A DNA stretch of 64,000 bases. Source: Pseudomonas pudica (GTDB lineage: Bacteria > Pseudomonadota > Gammaproteobacteria > Pseudomonadales > Pseudomonadaceae). The translations under genes were made by a program, and so were the position numbers. This document shows, piece by piece, positions 46,817 to 56,256 of the stretch. How positions within the stretch are numbered: position 1 is the first letter of the stretch; every line of letters starts with the position of its first letter. Below the pieces are notes generated by a model. It was given only the letters and a program-made list of their open reading frames with translations, ran no database searches and had not been told where the DNA came from. The stretch lies in the NCBI RefSeq assembly GCF_015680405.1, contig NZ_JADLJS010000007.1, positions 124,001 to 188,000 of the forward strand, in the 5' to 3' direction.

Positions 46817-48553
46817 ATGAAAGACACCATTCGCCAGCTGATCCAGCAAGCCCTCACCCAACTCGTCACCGACGGTGTGCTGCCTGAAGGGCTGTCGCCG
46901 GCGATCCAGGTGGAAAACGCCCGGGACAAGACTCACGGCGACTTCGCCAGCAACATCGCCATGATGCTGGCCAAGCCGGCCGGCATGAAGCCGCGCGACC
47001 TGGCCGAGAAACTGATCAATGCCCTGCCGGCCAGCGCCGACATCAGCAAGGTCGAGATCGCCGGCCCCGGCTTCCTCAACTTCTTCCAGAACACCGACGC
47101 CCTGGCCAACCGCCTGGATGCCGCACTGGCCGACGCCCACCTGGGCGCGCGCAAGGCCGGCCCTGCGCAAAAGGTCGTGATCGACATGTCGGCACCCAAC
47201 CTGGCCAAGGAGATGCACGTCGGCCACCTGCGTTCGACCATCATCGGTGACAGCGTGGCGCGCGTGCTGGAGTTTCTCGGCGATGAGGTGATCCGCCAGA
47301 ACCACGTGGGCGACTGGGGCACCCAGTTCGGCATGCTGCTGGCCTACCTGGAAGAAAACCCGATCACCAGCGACGAACTGTCCGACCTGGAAAACTTCTA
47401 CCGCGCCGCCAAGAAGCGCTTCGACGAATCCGAAGAGTTCGCCACCCGCGCCCGCGGTCTGGTGGTCAAACTGCAGGCCGGCGACCCGGACTGCATGGCC
47501 CTGTGGACGCGCTTCAAGGACATTTCGCTGTCGCACTGCCAGAAGACCTACGAACTGCTCAACGTCAAGCTGACCATGGCCGACGTGATGGGTGAAAGCG
47601 CCTACAACGATGACCTGGCCAACGTGGTCGCCGACCTCAAGGCCAAGGGCTTGCTGGTCGAAGACCAGGGCGCACAGTGCGTGTTCCTCGACGAGTTCAA
47701 GAACAGCGAAGGCGAACCTTTGCCGGTTATCGTGCAGAAGGCCGACGGCGGCTACCTGTACGCCACCACCGACCTGGCCGCCGTGCGCTATCGCAGCAAC
47801 GTGCTAAAGGCAGACCGCGCCCTGTACTTCGTCGACCAGCGCCAGGCCCTGCACTTCAACCAAGTGTTCGAAGTTGCACGCCGCGCAGGCTTCGTCGGCC
47901 ACCCGATGCAGATGGAGCACATGGGCTTCGGCACCATGAACGGCGCCGATGGCCGCCCGTTCAAGACCCGTGACGGCGGCACCGTGAAGCTGATCGACCT
48001 GCTCACCGAGGCCAAGGAGCGCGCCTACGCGCTGGTCAAGGAAAAGAACCCGAGCCTGGCCGATGACGAACTGCGACACATCGGCGAAGTGGTGGGCATT
48101 GGCGCGGTTAAGTACGCCGACTTGTCCAAGCACCGCACCAGCGACTACAGCTTCAACTTCGAGCTGATGCTCAACTTCGAAGGCAACACCGCGCCTTACC
48201 TTCTGTATGCCTACACCCGCGTGGCTGGCGTATTCCGCAAACTGGGCAAGGGCTTCGATGAAGTCGACGGCAACATCGTGCTGCAGGCTGCCCATGAGCA
48301 GGACCTGGCCGCGCGCCTGGCGCAGTTTGGCGAAATCCTCAACAACGTCGCCGACAAGGGCACACCACACGTACTGTGCAGCTACCTGTACGACCTGGCC
48401 GGCCTGTTCTCCAGCTTCTACGAGAACTGCCCGATTCTTGCCGCCGAAACCCCGCAGCAGCAGCAGAGCCGCCTGCGCCTGGCGGCCCTGACCGGTCGCA
48501 CCCTCAAGCAAGGTCTGGAACTGCTCGGTCTGGAAACCCTGGAGCGCATGTAA
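46817..48553 (+). CDS. argS: Arginyl-tRNA synthetase
   Basis: This class I synthetase charges tRNA-Arg. The 578-aa product starts [19 protein letters not shown]. The N-terminal Add1 domain (about 1-110) precedes [19 protein letters not shown], which contains the HIGH-type motif HVGH. The KMSKS equivalent is degenerate, as is usual for ArgS ([14 protein letters not shown]). The anticodon-binding domain includes [18 protein letters not shown]. The SPOR gene follows after one base. Confidence 0.96.
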   Translation: MKDTIRQLIQQALTQLVTDGVLPEGLSPAIQVENARDKTHGDFASNIAMMLAKPAGMKPRDLAEKLINALPASADISKVEIAGPGFLNFFQNTDALANRLDAALADAHLGARKAGPAQKVVIDMSAPNLAKEMHVGHLRSTIIGDSVARVLEFLGDEVIRQNHVGDWGTQFGMLLAYLEENPITSDELSDLENFYRAAKKRFDESEEFATRARGLVVKLQAGDPDCMALWTRFKDISLSHCQKTYELLNVKLTMADVMGESAYNDDLANVVADLKAKGLLVEDQGAQCVFLDEFKNSEGEPLPVIVQKADGGYLYATTDLAAVRYRSNVLKADRALYFVDQRQALHFNQVFEVARRAGFVGHPMQMEHMGFGTMNGADGRPFKTRDGGTVKLIDLLTEAKERAYALVKEKNPSLADDELRHIGEVVGIGAVKYADLSKHRTSDYSFNFELMLNFEGNTAPYLLYAYTRVAGVFRKLGKGFDEVDGNIVLQAAHEQDLAARLAQFGEILNNVADKGTPHVLCSYLYDLAGLFSSFYENCPILAAETPQQQQSRLRLAALTGRTLKQGLELLGLETLERM

Positions 48554-48554
48554 G

Positions 48555-49253
48555 TTGGCTGCCAAGAAAAAACCTGCACCCAAACGCGGCGCCAGCCGCC
48601 AGACGGCACCGGCCAAGCAGCCGATCCCCGGTTGGGTATGGCTGGCGGTAGGCCTGACCGTAGGCGCCTTCATCGTGTTCCTGATGAAACTCGAGCCCGG
48701 TGGCGAAGACATCAAGCGCACCAAACCCGAGCAGCAGAAGGCGGAAAAAGTGGCCGAAGCCGGCAAACCGGCGCAGACCACCCCGCAGCAGCCGGTGAAG
48801 CCGAAGTACGACTTCTACACGTTGCTGCCGGAGTCCGAGGTGATCGTGCCGCCGGAGGCCGTGCCAGAGAAGACGCCACCCGTCCCGGCCCAGCCGGTGA
48901 CCCCGGTGACGCCGGCCGAAGCGGCGAAGATCGACACGGCGCGAGCTCAGGCTGCGCTTATGGGCCAGACCCCGCCACCGGCACCACCGGTGATCAAGCC
49001 GGCGGCAACAACCCAGTTCTTCCTGCAGGCCGGTTCGTTCCGCAAGCAGGCTGATGCCGACAAGGTACGCGCGCAGATCATCCTGCTGGGCCAGTCGGTG
49101 AAGGTGGAGTCGGGCACGGTCAAGGACGAAACCTGGTACCGCGTGCTGGTGGGCCCGTTCAGCAACCGCGAGCAGCTGACCGGGGCGCAGAAGCAGCTGG
49201 CCGGGGCAGGTTTCAGCAACCTGCTGCTGCAACAGCGGCAGACCCGTCAGTAA
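48555..49253 (+). CDS. SPOR-domain membrane protein (FtsN-like)
   Basis: This 232-aa inner-membrane protein has a single N-terminal anchor and a C-terminal SPOR domain. The start is TTG 48555, one base after argS. A basic N-terminus (AAKKKPAPKRG) precedes the membrane segment WVWLAVGLTVGAFIVFLM. A Pro/Ala-rich linker leads to SPOR (FFLQAGSFRKQADADKVRAQ). It may act at the division septum; its exact partner is unknown. Bacterial argS is often followed by such a gene. Confidence 0.88.
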   Translation: MAAKKKPAPKRGASRQTAPAKQPIPGWVWLAVGLTVGAFIVFLMKLEPGGEDIKRTKPEQQKAEKVAEAGKPAQTTPQQPVKPKYDFYTLLPESEVIVPPEAVPEKTPPVPAQPVTPVTPAEAAKIDTARAQAALMGQTPPPAPPVIKPAATTQFFLQAGSFRKQADADKVRAQIILLGQSVKVESGTVKDETWYRVLVGPFSNREQLTGAQKQLAGAGFSNLLLQQRQTRQ

Positions 49254-49290
49254 AAAAAAGCCTTGCCGCTTCGGTGCGACAAGGCTTTTT
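49254..49290. terminator. Terminator after the SPOR gene
   Basis: AAAAAGCCTTG and CAAGGCTTTTT form 11-base arms with a loop of about 14 bases, directly after the stop codon. Confidence 0.85.
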
Positions 49291-49302
49291 CATAGGCGCT
49301 TC

Positions 49303-49375
49303 CGGCCTCTTCGCGGGTGAACCCGCTCCCACAGGGCTCTATGGTGCCTGTAGGAGCGGGTTCACCCGCGAATAA
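49303..49375. repeat. REP pair (TCGCGGGTGAACCCGCTCCCACAG class)
   Basis: CTTCGCGGGTGAACCCGCTC and its inverted partner GAGCGGGTTCACCCGCGAAT lie between the SPOR terminator and the convergent TM2 gene. Confidence 0.85.
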
Positions 49376-49377
49376 TT

Positions 49378-49794
49378 TCAGCGCCCCGCATTCCGCTCGG
49401 AAACCTGGCTGTTCAGCGTCCAGAAGTCATACAGCACCCCCACAAGGAACAGCCCGCCGGTAAAGAAGTAGATGATCGCGGTGATCCACTTGCCCTGATA
49501 CAGCCGGTGCAGCCCAAACACCCCCAGGAAGGTCAGCAGGATCCAGGCGATGTTGTAGTCAATGCGCCCGGACTGGAACCTGAGGTCGGCTTCACGGTCC
49601 ATGGACGGGATCAGGAACAGGTCGATCAACCAGCCGATGCCCAGCAAGCCAAGGGTGAAGAACCAGATGGTGCCGGTTACTGGCTTGCCGTAATAGAAAC
49701 GATGCGACCCGGTAAAGCCGAAAATCCATAGCAGGTAGCCAATGGTCTTGCTGTGGGTGTCGTGAAACGGCGCCCCTTGTTGATAACTGTTCAT
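49378..49794 (-). CDS. TM2-domain membrane protein with two TM2 units
   Basis: This 138-aa protein has two TM2 repeats. Each has a hydrophobic hairpin with a Gly-rich HRFYYGK-type turn (GSHRFYYGKPVTGTIWF and GLHRLYQGKWITAIIYF). Four membrane segments are expected. TM2 proteins occur widely in bacteria and their function is poorly understood. The gene is convergent with the SPOR gene. Upstream (49795-49960) lies an A/T-rich gap before the divergent NlpC/P60 gene. Confidence 0.85.
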   Translation of the reverse strand: MNSYQQGAPFHDTHSKTIGYLLWIFGFTGSHRFYYGKPVTGTIWFFTLGLLGIGWLIDLFLIPSMDREADLRFQSGRIDYNIAWILLTFLGVFGLHRLYQGKWITAIIYFFTGGLFLVGVLYDFWTLNSQVSERNAGR

Positions 49795-49960
49795 TCATAG
49801 CCCCCGTGGGTTATCCGAAAATTTTCTAAGAAAAAATGTGACTTTCTTGTCGCAGGCCGACGTACGGCACCTGGACAATCGACCAACGGATCAAAGATTG
49901 ATCAAAAAGCTGTTATAAAGTTGCGCGCCCAACACATAACTATTCATAAGAGCTTCATCT

Positions 49961-50596
49961 ATGCCGCCTTTACTCAAGACATGGCTGACCCTCTGCCTAT
50001 TATTGCCCCTGGCCGCCCACGCCACCAATCGTGAGCAACGTCTTCCCAATGGTTTTACCGGCTACACCACCAATGCCTCGGTAAGACATGCACCGGTCAA
50101 GCAGACCGCGCTGCGCACCCGCCCAAGCAATGTCGCCAGCAGCCGCAGCGTGCCCGGTGTGCCGGTCGCCGCCATGTCGCCGAAGCAGAGCAGCGACGTG
50201 CTCAGCCGTGCGGTGAATGTGCTCGGTACCCCTTATGTCTGGGGCGGCAGCAGCCCGAAGAAAGGCTTCGACTGCAGCGGGCTGGTCAAATACGCCTTCA
50301 ACGACGTCGCCGACGTCGACCTGCCGCGCACCTCCAATGCCATGGCTCAGGGCCACGGCGTCAAGGTGGCAAAGAGTGACCTGAAGCCAGGTGACCTGAT
50401 CTTCTTCAACATCAAGAGCCGCCGGGTGAACCACGTTGCCATCTACCTGGGCAACGACCGCTTCATCCATGCTCCACGCCGTGGCAAGCGGGTAAGCATC
50501 GATACCTTGAGCAAGCCCTACTGGCAGAAGCATTACGTGGTGGCCAAGCGAGTGCTGCCGAAAGAACAGCAGCAGCTGAACCTGGCCAAGCGCTGA
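49961..50596 (+). CDS. Secreted NlpC/P60 endopeptidase (C40 family)
   Basis: This 211-aa periplasmic cysteine peptidase probably cuts peptidoglycan peptides. A signal peptide without lipobox (MPPLLKTWLTLCLLLPLAAHA) is followed by a flexible segment. The NlpC/P60 domain (about 85-195) has its catalytic Cys in GFDCSGLVKYAF, the catalytic His in VNHVAIYLGN and the third residue His in RFIHAPRRG. E. coli Spr/MepS is the closest functional parallel; specificity is inferred. An A/T-rich stretch with TTATAAAG precedes it. Confidence 0.9.
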   Translation: MPPLLKTWLTLCLLLPLAAHATNREQRLPNGFTGYTTNASVRHAPVKQTALRTRPSNVASSRSVPGVPVAAMSPKQSSDVLSRAVNVLGTPYVWGGSSPKKGFDCSGLVKYAFNDVADVDLPRTSNAMAQGHGVKVAKSDLKPGDLIFFNIKSRRVNHVAIYLGNDRFIHAPRRGKRVSIDTLSKPYWQKHYVVAKRVLPKEQQQLNLAKR

Positions 50597-50619
50597 TCTG
50601 ATCAGCCCTCTCCTGTATC

Positions 50620-50713
50620 GGCCTCTTCGCGGGCACGCCCGCTCCCACAGGTACCGCGTCGCTCTCGCGGGCAGCGCCATACCTGTGGGAGCGGGCGTGC
50701 CCGCGAAGGGGCC
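50620..50713. repeat. REP pair (TCGCGGGCACGCCCGCTCCCACAG class)
   Basis: CTTCGCGGGCACGCCCGCTC and its inverted partner GAGCGGGCGTGCCCGCGAAG face each other, with a third partial CTCGCGGGCAGCGCC between. It separates the NlpC/P60 gene from the convergent pilT. Confidence 0.85.
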
Positions 50714-50723
50714 GGTACCGCCA

Positions 50724-51722
50724 CTACAAGTCTTCGATCAGCCCTCGCTCCCTCAGCCCCCGCATTGCCCCTTCCATCGTCCGCATCCCGTCCGCACCAC
50801 CCGCCTGCATCACCGAACACAACTGCGCCATCCGCCCTTCCCGAACCAGGTTACGCACCGCTGGCGTTACCACCAGCACTTCCCGCGCAGCAACTCGACC
50901 ACCGCCCGCACGCCTGACCAGCACCTGCGCCACCACCAGGCGCAACGACTCGGCCAGCATCACCCGCACCAGTGGCTTCTCTTCTGCAGCGAACACCTCC
51001 ACCAACCGGTCAATGCTGTTGACCGCCGAACGCGTATGCACGGTCGCCAACACCAGGTGCCCGGTCTCGGCCGCACGCAAGGCCAGGCGAATGGTTTCCA
51101 GGTCGCGCAGCTCACCGATCATGATCACATCCGGATCCTGGCGCAGGGCACTGCGCAGCCCCTGGGCGAACCCACCGCAATGGCGGCCGACCTCACGCTG
51201 GTTGACCAGGCTGCGCTGGCTGCTGTGGATAACCTCGACAGGGTCTTCGAGGGTGATGATATGCAGAGCCCGATCGCGGTTCAGTTGGTCGAGCAGTGTC
51301 GCCAAGGTGCTGGACTTGCCGCTCCCGGTCGGCCCACCAACGAGGATCAAGCCATCGCTGCACTGCGCAACAGCTTGAAACACATCCCCCAGGTCGAGTT
51401 CATCGAGTGTGGCGATATGCCCCGGAATCAGGCGAAAGGTGGCCGCAGGGCCATGCAACTGGCGAAACAGATTCAGCCGAAAGCGCCCCAGCATCGGCAG
51501 TTCCAGCGCAAGGTCCAGCTCATCACCCTGGGCCCACTGTCGGCGCTGGCCCTCATCCAGCATGGGCGCCATGCCCTCGGTCAAGGCAGCCGGGCCCAAG
51601 GTCGGCAGTGCCATGCGCTGCAGCTCGCCATCCAGGCGCAACATCGGTATCTGGCCCGCCGCCAAGTGCAGGTCGGAAGCCCCCGCATCCACGGCCCGGG
51701 CCAACAGTTCGGTCACATCCAT
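50724..51722 (-). CDS. pilT: Type IV pilus retraction ATPase PilT
   Basis: This 332-aa hexameric ATPase retracts pili. The start is MDVTELLARAVDAGASDLHL at 51722. Walker A is GPTGSGKSSTLATLL, followed by ALRQDPDVIMIGELRD (Walker B) and ATVHTRSAVNSI (His box). The C-terminal AIRNLIRE-like block reads AVRNLVREGRMAQL. No zinc-binding cysteines are present, which separates it from GspE. It may equally be PilU-like; PilT fits better by length and C-terminus. It is divergent from yggS. Confidence 0.9.
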   Translation of the reverse strand: MDVTELLARAVDAGASDLHLAAGQIPMLRLDGELQRMALPTLGPAALTEGMAPMLDEGQRRQWAQGDELDLALELPMLGRFRLNLFRQLHGPAATFRLIPGHIATLDELDLGDVFQAVAQCSDGLILVGGPTGSGKSSTLATLLDQLNRDRALHIITLEDPVEVIHSSQRSLVNQREVGRHCGGFAQGLRSALRQDPDVIMIGELRDLETIRLALRAAETGHLVLATVHTRSAVNSIDRLVEVFAAEEKPLVRVMLAESLRLVVAQVLVRRAGGGRVAAREVLVVTPAVRNLVREGRMAQLCSVMQAGGADGMRTMEGAMRGLRERGLIEDL

Positions 51723-51749
51723 GAGACTCCCCAAAGGCCTTCAAGTAGG

Positions 51750-51755
51750 TAGAAT
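51750..51755 (+). promoter_or_regulatory. yggS -10 element
   Basis: TAGAAT at 51750-51755 is followed by GCCGC and lies 32 bases before the yggS start. No good -35 was found. Confidence 0.4.
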
Positions 51756-51787
51756 GCCGCAACCCCCACAGCCGCCGGCATCAGTCC

Positions 51788-52474
51788 ATGTCCACCCTAG
51801 CAGACAACCTTTCCGCTATTTCCGCCCGAATCGCCAGCGCTGCCCAGGCTGCCGGGCGTGATCCGGCCAGCGTCCAGTTGCTGGCCGTGAGCAAGACCAA
51901 GCCAGCCAGCGCCATCCGCGAGATCCACGCCGCCGGTGTGTGCGATTTCGGGGAAAACTACCTACAGGAAGCGCTGACAAAGCAGCAGGCTCTCAGCGAC
52001 CTACCCTTGATCTGGCACTTCATCGGCCCCATTCAGTCGAACAAGACCAAAGCCATTGCCGAGCATTTCGATTGGGTACATTCCGTGGACCGCCTGAAAA
52101 TCGCCCAGCGCCTGTCGGAGCAGCGCCCGGCCGGGCTGGCGCCACTGAACATCTGCCTGCAGGTGAACGTCAGCGGCGAAGACAGCAAGTCCGGCTGCGC
52201 ACCCGCCGACCTGCCGACCTTGGCCAAGACGGTAGCAGCACTGCCCAACCTGCGCCTGCGCGGGCTGATGGCCATCCCGGAACCTACCGATGACCGCGCC
52301 GCCCAGGAAGCCGCCTTCGCCACCCTGCGCCAGTTGCAGGAAGGCTTGGGCCTTGGCCTGGACACCCTGTCCATGGGCATGAGCCACGACCTGGAAGCGG
52401 CCATCGCACAGGGTGCGACCTGGGTGCGTATCGGTACCGCCCTGTTCGGTGCCCGCGACTACGGGCAGCCCTGA
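51788..52474 (+). CDS. yggS: PLP homeostasis protein YggS/PLPBP
   Basis: This 228-aa alanine-racemase-fold protein binds pyridoxal phosphate without known catalysis and maintains B6 balance. The PLP lysine is in LLAVSKTKPASAIREIHAAG. GENYLQEALTKQ, WHFIGPIQSNKTK and SMGMSHDLEAAIAQGATWVRIG are family signatures. It precedes proC in the conserved yggS-proC-yggT order. Confidence 0.94.
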   Translation: MSTLADNLSAISARIASAAQAAGRDPASVQLLAVSKTKPASAIREIHAAGVCDFGENYLQEALTKQQALSDLPLIWHFIGPIQSNKTKAIAEHFDWVHSVDRLKIAQRLSEQRPAGLAPLNICLQVNVSGEDSKSGCAPADLPTLAKTVAALPNLRLRGLMAIPEPTDDRAAQEAAFATLRQLQEGLGLGLDTLSMGMSHDLEAAIAQGATWVRIGTALFGARDYGQP

Positions 52475-52512
52475 TTCCATGCTTTACTCACTCTTTCCCA
52501 CAAGGACCTGAC

Positions 52513-53331
52513 ATGAGCAAGACTCGTATTGCCTTTATCGGCGCCGGCAACATGGCCGCCAGCCTGATCGGTGGTCTGCGTGCCCAGGGCCTGGACGCCT
52601 CGCAGATCCGCGCCAGCGACCCGGGCGCCGAGACCCGCAGCCGCATCCAGGCCGAGCACGGCATCGAAACCTTCGAGAGCAACGCCCAGGCCATCGACGG
52701 CGCCGACGTCATCGTCCTGGCGGTCAAACCGCAGGTCATGAAAGCCGTGTGCCAGACCCTGCAACCGAACCTGCAGGATGGCCAGCTGATCGTTTCCATC
52801 GCCGCCGGCATCACCTGCGCCAGCCTGCAAAGCTGGGTCGGCGCTCGCCCGGTGGTGCGCTGCATGCCCAACACCCCGGCACTGCTGCGCCAGGGCGTAA
52901 GCGGCCTGTACGCCACCGCGGAAGTATCCAGCGAACAACGCCAGCAGGCCGAGCAACTGCTGTCGGCCGTGGGGACCGCCCTGTGGCTGGAGCAGGAGCA
53001 GCAACTGGACGCCGTGACTGCCGTTTCTGGCAGCGGCCCGGCATACTTCTTCCTGCTGATCGAAGCAATGACCGCGGCAGGCGAAAAGCTTGGTCTGCCA
53101 CGTGAAACCGCCTCCCAGCTGACCCTGCAGACAGCCCTGGGCGCCGCACGCATGGCGGTTGCCAGCGATGTCGATGCCGCCGAACTGCGCCGGCGTGTCA
53201 CATCGCCTGCCGGCACCACCGAAGCGGCGATCAAGTCGTTCCAGACCAGCGGCTTCGAAGCCATTGTCGAACAGGCGCTGCAGGCTGCGGCTACGCGTTC
53301 CGCCGAGCTGGCCGAACAACTGGGCAAATAA
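52513..53331 (+). CDS. proC: Pyrroline-5-carboxylate reductase
   Basis: ProC makes L-proline from pyrroline-5-carboxylate using NAD(P)H. The 272-aa product starts MSKTRIAFIGAGNMAASLIG with the nucleotide-binding GxGxxA motif. The C-terminal signature (SGSGPAYFFLLIEAM) and RRRVTSPAGTTEAAIKSF are clear. It is preceded by an AAGGA ribosome site. YggT follows after ten bases. Confidence 0.96.
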   Translation: MSKTRIAFIGAGNMAASLIGGLRAQGLDASQIRASDPGAETRSRIQAEHGIETFESNAQAIDGADVIVLAVKPQVMKAVCQTLQPNLQDGQLIVSIAAGITCASLQSWVGARPVVRCMPNTPALLRQGVSGLYATAEVSSEQRQQAEQLLSAVGTALWLEQEQQLDAVTAVSGSGPAYFFLLIEAMTAAGEKLGLPRETASQLTLQTALGAARMAVASDVDAAELRRRVTSPAGTTEAAIKSFQTSGFEAIVEQALQAAATRSAELAEQLGK

Positions 53332-53341
53332 GGAGCCTTAG

Positions 53342-53932
53342 ATGAATGCACTGTCCGGCGCCGCGATCTTCGTGGTGCAAACCCTGGTCAGCCTGTATCT
53401 GGTGATCGTCCTGCTGCGCTTCGTCCTGCAGCTGGTCAAGGCCAACTTCTACAACCCGCTGTGCCAGTTCGCCGTGCGTGCCACGCAGCCGCTGCTCAAG
53501 CCGATTCGCCGGTTCATCCCCAGCGTCGGTGGGCTGGATACCTCTTCGCTGCTGTTGTCGGTGGTCATCCAGGCGCTGCTGATGGCATTCGTGCTGATGG
53601 TGACCTACGGCACCTTCGGTGACATCCTGCACCTGCTGATGTGGGCCATCATCGGTATCACCTCACTGTTCCTGAAGATTTTCTGGGTAGCGATGATCGT
53701 CATGGTGATCGTGTCCTGGGTTGCTCCCAACAGCCACAACCCGGCAGCCGAACTGGCCTACCAGATCAGCGAACCAGTGCTGGCACCGTTCCGCCGCATC
53801 GTGCCCAACCTGGGCGGCATGGACATCTCGCCGATCTTCGCCTTCCTCGCGATCCAGGTGATTCAGTCGTTCGTAATGCCGCCGCTGGCCGCCTACGCCG
53901 GCATGCCACAAGAGCTGTGGCGGATGATCTGA
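53342..53932 (+). CDS. yggT: YggT-family membrane protein
   Basis: This 196-aa protein has two tandem YGGT repeats. Each has a hydrophobic hairpin and a NPLCQFAVRATQPLLKPIRR-type segment; the second reads NPAAELAYQISEPVLAPFRR. Function is unclear, although the family is linked to osmotic tolerance and cell division in some bacteria. AAGGAG precedes the start and the gene follows proC. Confidence 0.9.
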   Translation: MNALSGAAIFVVQTLVSLYLVIVLLRFVLQLVKANFYNPLCQFAVRATQPLLKPIRRFIPSVGGLDTSSLLLSVVIQALLMAFVLMVTYGTFGDILHLLMWAIIGITSLFLKIFWVAMIVMVIVSWVAPNSHNPAAELAYQISEPVLAPFRRIVPNLGGMDISPIFAFLAIQVIQSFVMPPLAAYAGMPQELWRMI

Positions 53933-53955
53933 GCCTCACCTGACCCTGGTTGCTT

Positions 53956-53983
53956 CCAGCGGCAAGCCTCTGCTTGCCGCTGG
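53956..53983 (+). promoter_or_regulatory. Hairpin between yggT and metX
   Basis: CCAGCGGCAAG and CTTGCCGCTGG form perfect 11-base arms around a six-base loop, 24 bases after the yggT stop. There is only a short T-run further downstream (CTCTTTAG). It could be a terminator or part of a metX leader; a second, weaker stem (CTTACGC/GCGTGAG) lies near 54000-54023. Confidence 0.5.
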
Positions 53984-54031
53984 GGGTAGCGCTCTTTAGA
54001 CTTACGCCTCCGTCAAGCGTGAGCAGGGTCG

Positions 54032-55171
54032 ATGTCCACTGTCTTTCCCGAAGATTCCGTCGGTCTGGTAGTACCGCAAACCGCCCGGTTCGATGAACCG
54101 CTGGCACTGGCCTGTGGCCGCTCCCTGGCCAGTTACGAACTGGTCTACGAGACCTATGGCACCCTGAACGCCAGCGCGAGCAACGCCGTGCTGATCTGCC
54201 ATGCCCTTTCCGGCCACCACCATGCCGCTGGCTACCATGCCGCCACGGACCGCAAGCCGGGCTGGTGGGACAGCTGCATCGGCCCTGGCAAGCCGATCGA
54301 CACCAACCGCTTCTTCGTGGTCAGCCTGAACAACCTGGGCGGCTGCAACGGCAGCACCGGCCCCAGCAGCGTCAACCCGGCCACCGGCAAACCCTATGGC
54401 GCCGACTTCCCGGTGCTGACCGTGGAAGACTGGGTGCACAGCCAGGTGCGCCTGGCCGAGCGCCTGGGCATCCAGCAGTGGGCTGCCGTGGTCGGAGGCA
54501 GCCTGGGTGGCATGCAGGCACTGCAGTGGACCATCAGCTACCCCGAACGCGTGCGCCATTGCGTCGACATCGCCTCGGCGCCCAAGCTGTCGGCACAGAA
54601 CATCGCCTTCAACGAAGTGGCACGCCAGGCCATCCTCACCGACCCCGAATTCCACGGTGGTTCGTTCCAGGACCAGGGCGTGATCCCCAAGCGCGGCCTG
54701 ATGCTGGCGCGCATGGTCGGCCACATCACCTACCTGTCGGACGACTCGATGGGGGAGAAATTCGGCCGTGAGCTGAAGAGCGACAAGCTCAACTACGACT
54801 TCCACAGCGTCGAATTCCAGGTCGAGAGCTACCTGCGCTACCAGGGCGAGGAGTTTTCCGGGCGCTTCGACGCGAACACCTACCTGCTGATGACCAAGGC
54901 GCTGGACTACTTCGACCCCGCCGCCGCCCAGGGCGGTGACCTGGCGGCCACCCTGGCCCACGTCAAGGCGGATTACTGCATCATGTCGTTCACCACCGAC
55001 TGGCGCTTCTCCCCGGCCCGTTCGCGCGAGATCGTCGACGCCCTGATGGCCGCGCGCAAGAACGTCTGCTATCTGGAGATCGACTCGCCTTACGGGCACG
55101 ACGCCTTCCTGATCCCCACGCCTCGCTACATGCAGGGTTTCTCGAACTACATGAACCGCATTGCCATCTGA
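54032..55171 (+). CDS. metX: Homoserine O-acyltransferase MetX
   Basis: This alpha/beta hydrolase-fold enzyme activates homoserine for methionine synthesis. The 379-aa product has the nucleophile elbow [18 protein letters not shown], the catalytic Asp in [16 protein letters not shown], and the catalytic His in [10 protein letters not shown]. The usual name is homoserine acetyltransferase, but pseudomonad MetX enzymes are reported to use succinyl-CoA, so acyl-donor choice is not fixed by the call. MetW begins eight bases later. Confidence 0.95.
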   Translation: MSTVFPEDSVGLVVPQTARFDEPLALACGRSLASYELVYETYGTLNASASNAVLICHALSGHHHAAGYHAATDRKPGWWDSCIGPGKPIDTNRFFVVSLNNLGGCNGSTGPSSVNPATGKPYGADFPVLTVEDWVHSQVRLAERLGIQQWAAVVGGSLGGMQALQWTISYPERVRHCVDIASAPKLSAQNIAFNEVARQAILTDPEFHGGSFQDQGVIPKRGLMLARMVGHITYLSDDSMGEKFGRELKSDKLNYDFHSVEFQVESYLRYQGEEFSGRFDANTYLLMTKALDYFDPAAAQGGDLAATLAHVKADYCIMSFTTDWRFSPARSREIVDALMAARKNVCYLEIDSPYGHDAFLIPTPRYMQGFSNYMNRIAI

Positions 55172-55178
55172 GGACAGC

Positions 55179-55799
55179 ATGAGAGCCGATCTGGAAATCA
55201 TCCACGACTGGATCCCCGCCGGCAGCCGGGTACTCGACCTGGGCTGCGGCAGCGGCGAACTGCTGGCCTCGCTGCGCGACCGCAAGCAGGTCACCGGCTA
55301 TGGCCTGGAGATCGACGCCGACAACATCGCCGCCTGCGTGGCCAAGGGCGTCAACGTCATCGAGCAGGACCTGGACAAGGGCCTGGGCAACTTCGCCAGC
55401 AACAGTTTCGATGTGGTGATCATGACCCAGGCCCTGCAGGCCGTGGAGTACCCTGACCGCATCCTCGACGAGATGCTGCGCGTGGGCCGCCAGTGCATCA
55501 TCACCTTCCCCAACTTCGGCCACTGGCGTTGCCGCTGGTACCTGGCGACCAAAGGCCGCATGCCGGTTTCGGACTTCATGCCGTACACCTGGTACAACAC
55601 GCCGAACATCCACTTCTGCACCTTCGCCGACTTCGAGGAACTGTGCCACGAGCGCCGCGCAAAGGTGCTCGACCGCCTGGCCGTGGACCACTTGCACCGC
55701 AACGGGTGGGGTGGCCGGCTTTGGCCTAATCTTCTAGGTGAGATCGGCATCTACCGCGTCAGCAGCCCGGGCCTGCAAGAACATCAGCTCGCGGTCTGA
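55179..55799 (+). CDS. metW: Methionine biosynthesis protein MetW
   Basis: MetW is a methyltransferase-like protein that partners MetX. The start MRADLEIIHDWI at 55179 gives 206 aa; the frame is open from 55161. The SAM-binding motif is VLDLGCGSGELLASL, and FPNFGHWRCRW and PYTWYNTPNIHFCTFADFEE are typical of the family. It has a conventional MetX-MetW order. Confidence 0.95.
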   Translation: MRADLEIIHDWIPAGSRVLDLGCGSGELLASLRDRKQVTGYGLEIDADNIAACVAKGVNVIEQDLDKGLGNFASNSFDVVIMTQALQAVEYPDRILDEMLRVGRQCIITFPNFGHWRCRWYLATKGRMPVSDFMPYTWYNTPNIHFCTFADFEELCHERRAKVLDRLAVDHLHRNGWGGRLWPNLLGEIGIYRVSSPGLQEHQLAV

Positions 55800-55821
55800 C
55801 GCCCACCGGAGGAATCACCCC

Positions 55822-56256
55822 ATGCGTCGCCTAGCCCTGTTCCTGATCAGCCTGTGCCTGGCCCTGCCGGTACTGGCTGCCGATGCTGCCCGCCCCGAGC
55901 GCAAGGAAGTGTTTGGCGACGTGACGGTGCACTACAGCGCGTTCACCTCGAGCATGCTGACACCGGAGGTGGCCGCAGCCACCGGCCTGGTACGCAGCAA
56001 GAACCAGGGCGTACTCAACATCGCCGTGCTCAAGGCCAACAAGCCCGCCACGGCTGTGGTCAGCGGCACGGTCAAGGACCTGACCGGGCGCAGCAGCCCA
56101 TTGTCGTTCAAGCAGATCACCGAACAGGGCGCGGTTTACTACATCGCCCAGTTCAAGATCGACCAGGCAGAGACCGTCACCTTCGACCTGAATATCGAAA
56201 CCGGCGGCATCAGCAACTCCCTCAGCTTCAACCAGGAAGTGTTCCCAGGCGAATGA
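55822..56256 (+). CDS. DUF4426-family secreted protein
   Basis: This 144-aa periplasmic protein has a signal peptide ([20 protein letters not shown]). The DUF4426 domain follows (residues 25-140) with [30 protein letters not shown]. Its function is unknown. The stop overlaps the rdgB start (ATGA), so it is translationally coupled in the metX-metW operon. Preceding GGAGGA gives a strong ribosome site. Confidence 0.9.
   Translation: MRRLALFLISLCLALPVLAADAARPERKEVFGDVTVHYSAFTSSMLTPEVAAATGLVRSKNQGVLNIAVLKANKPATAVVSGTVKDLTGRSSPLSFKQITEQGAVYYIAQFKIDQAETVTFDLNIETGGISNSLSFNQEVFPGE

Noticed and set aside
50620..50713. Repeated hairpins that could suggest a CRISPR array
   Set aside because: The repeats are inverted pairs in single intergenic gaps without regular spacers, and no cas gene is present.
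50724..51722. PilT considered as an accessory ATPase of the T2SS
   Set aside because: It is 29 kb from the gsp cluster, has its own promoter region and PilT-type features, so it belongs to the pilus system.
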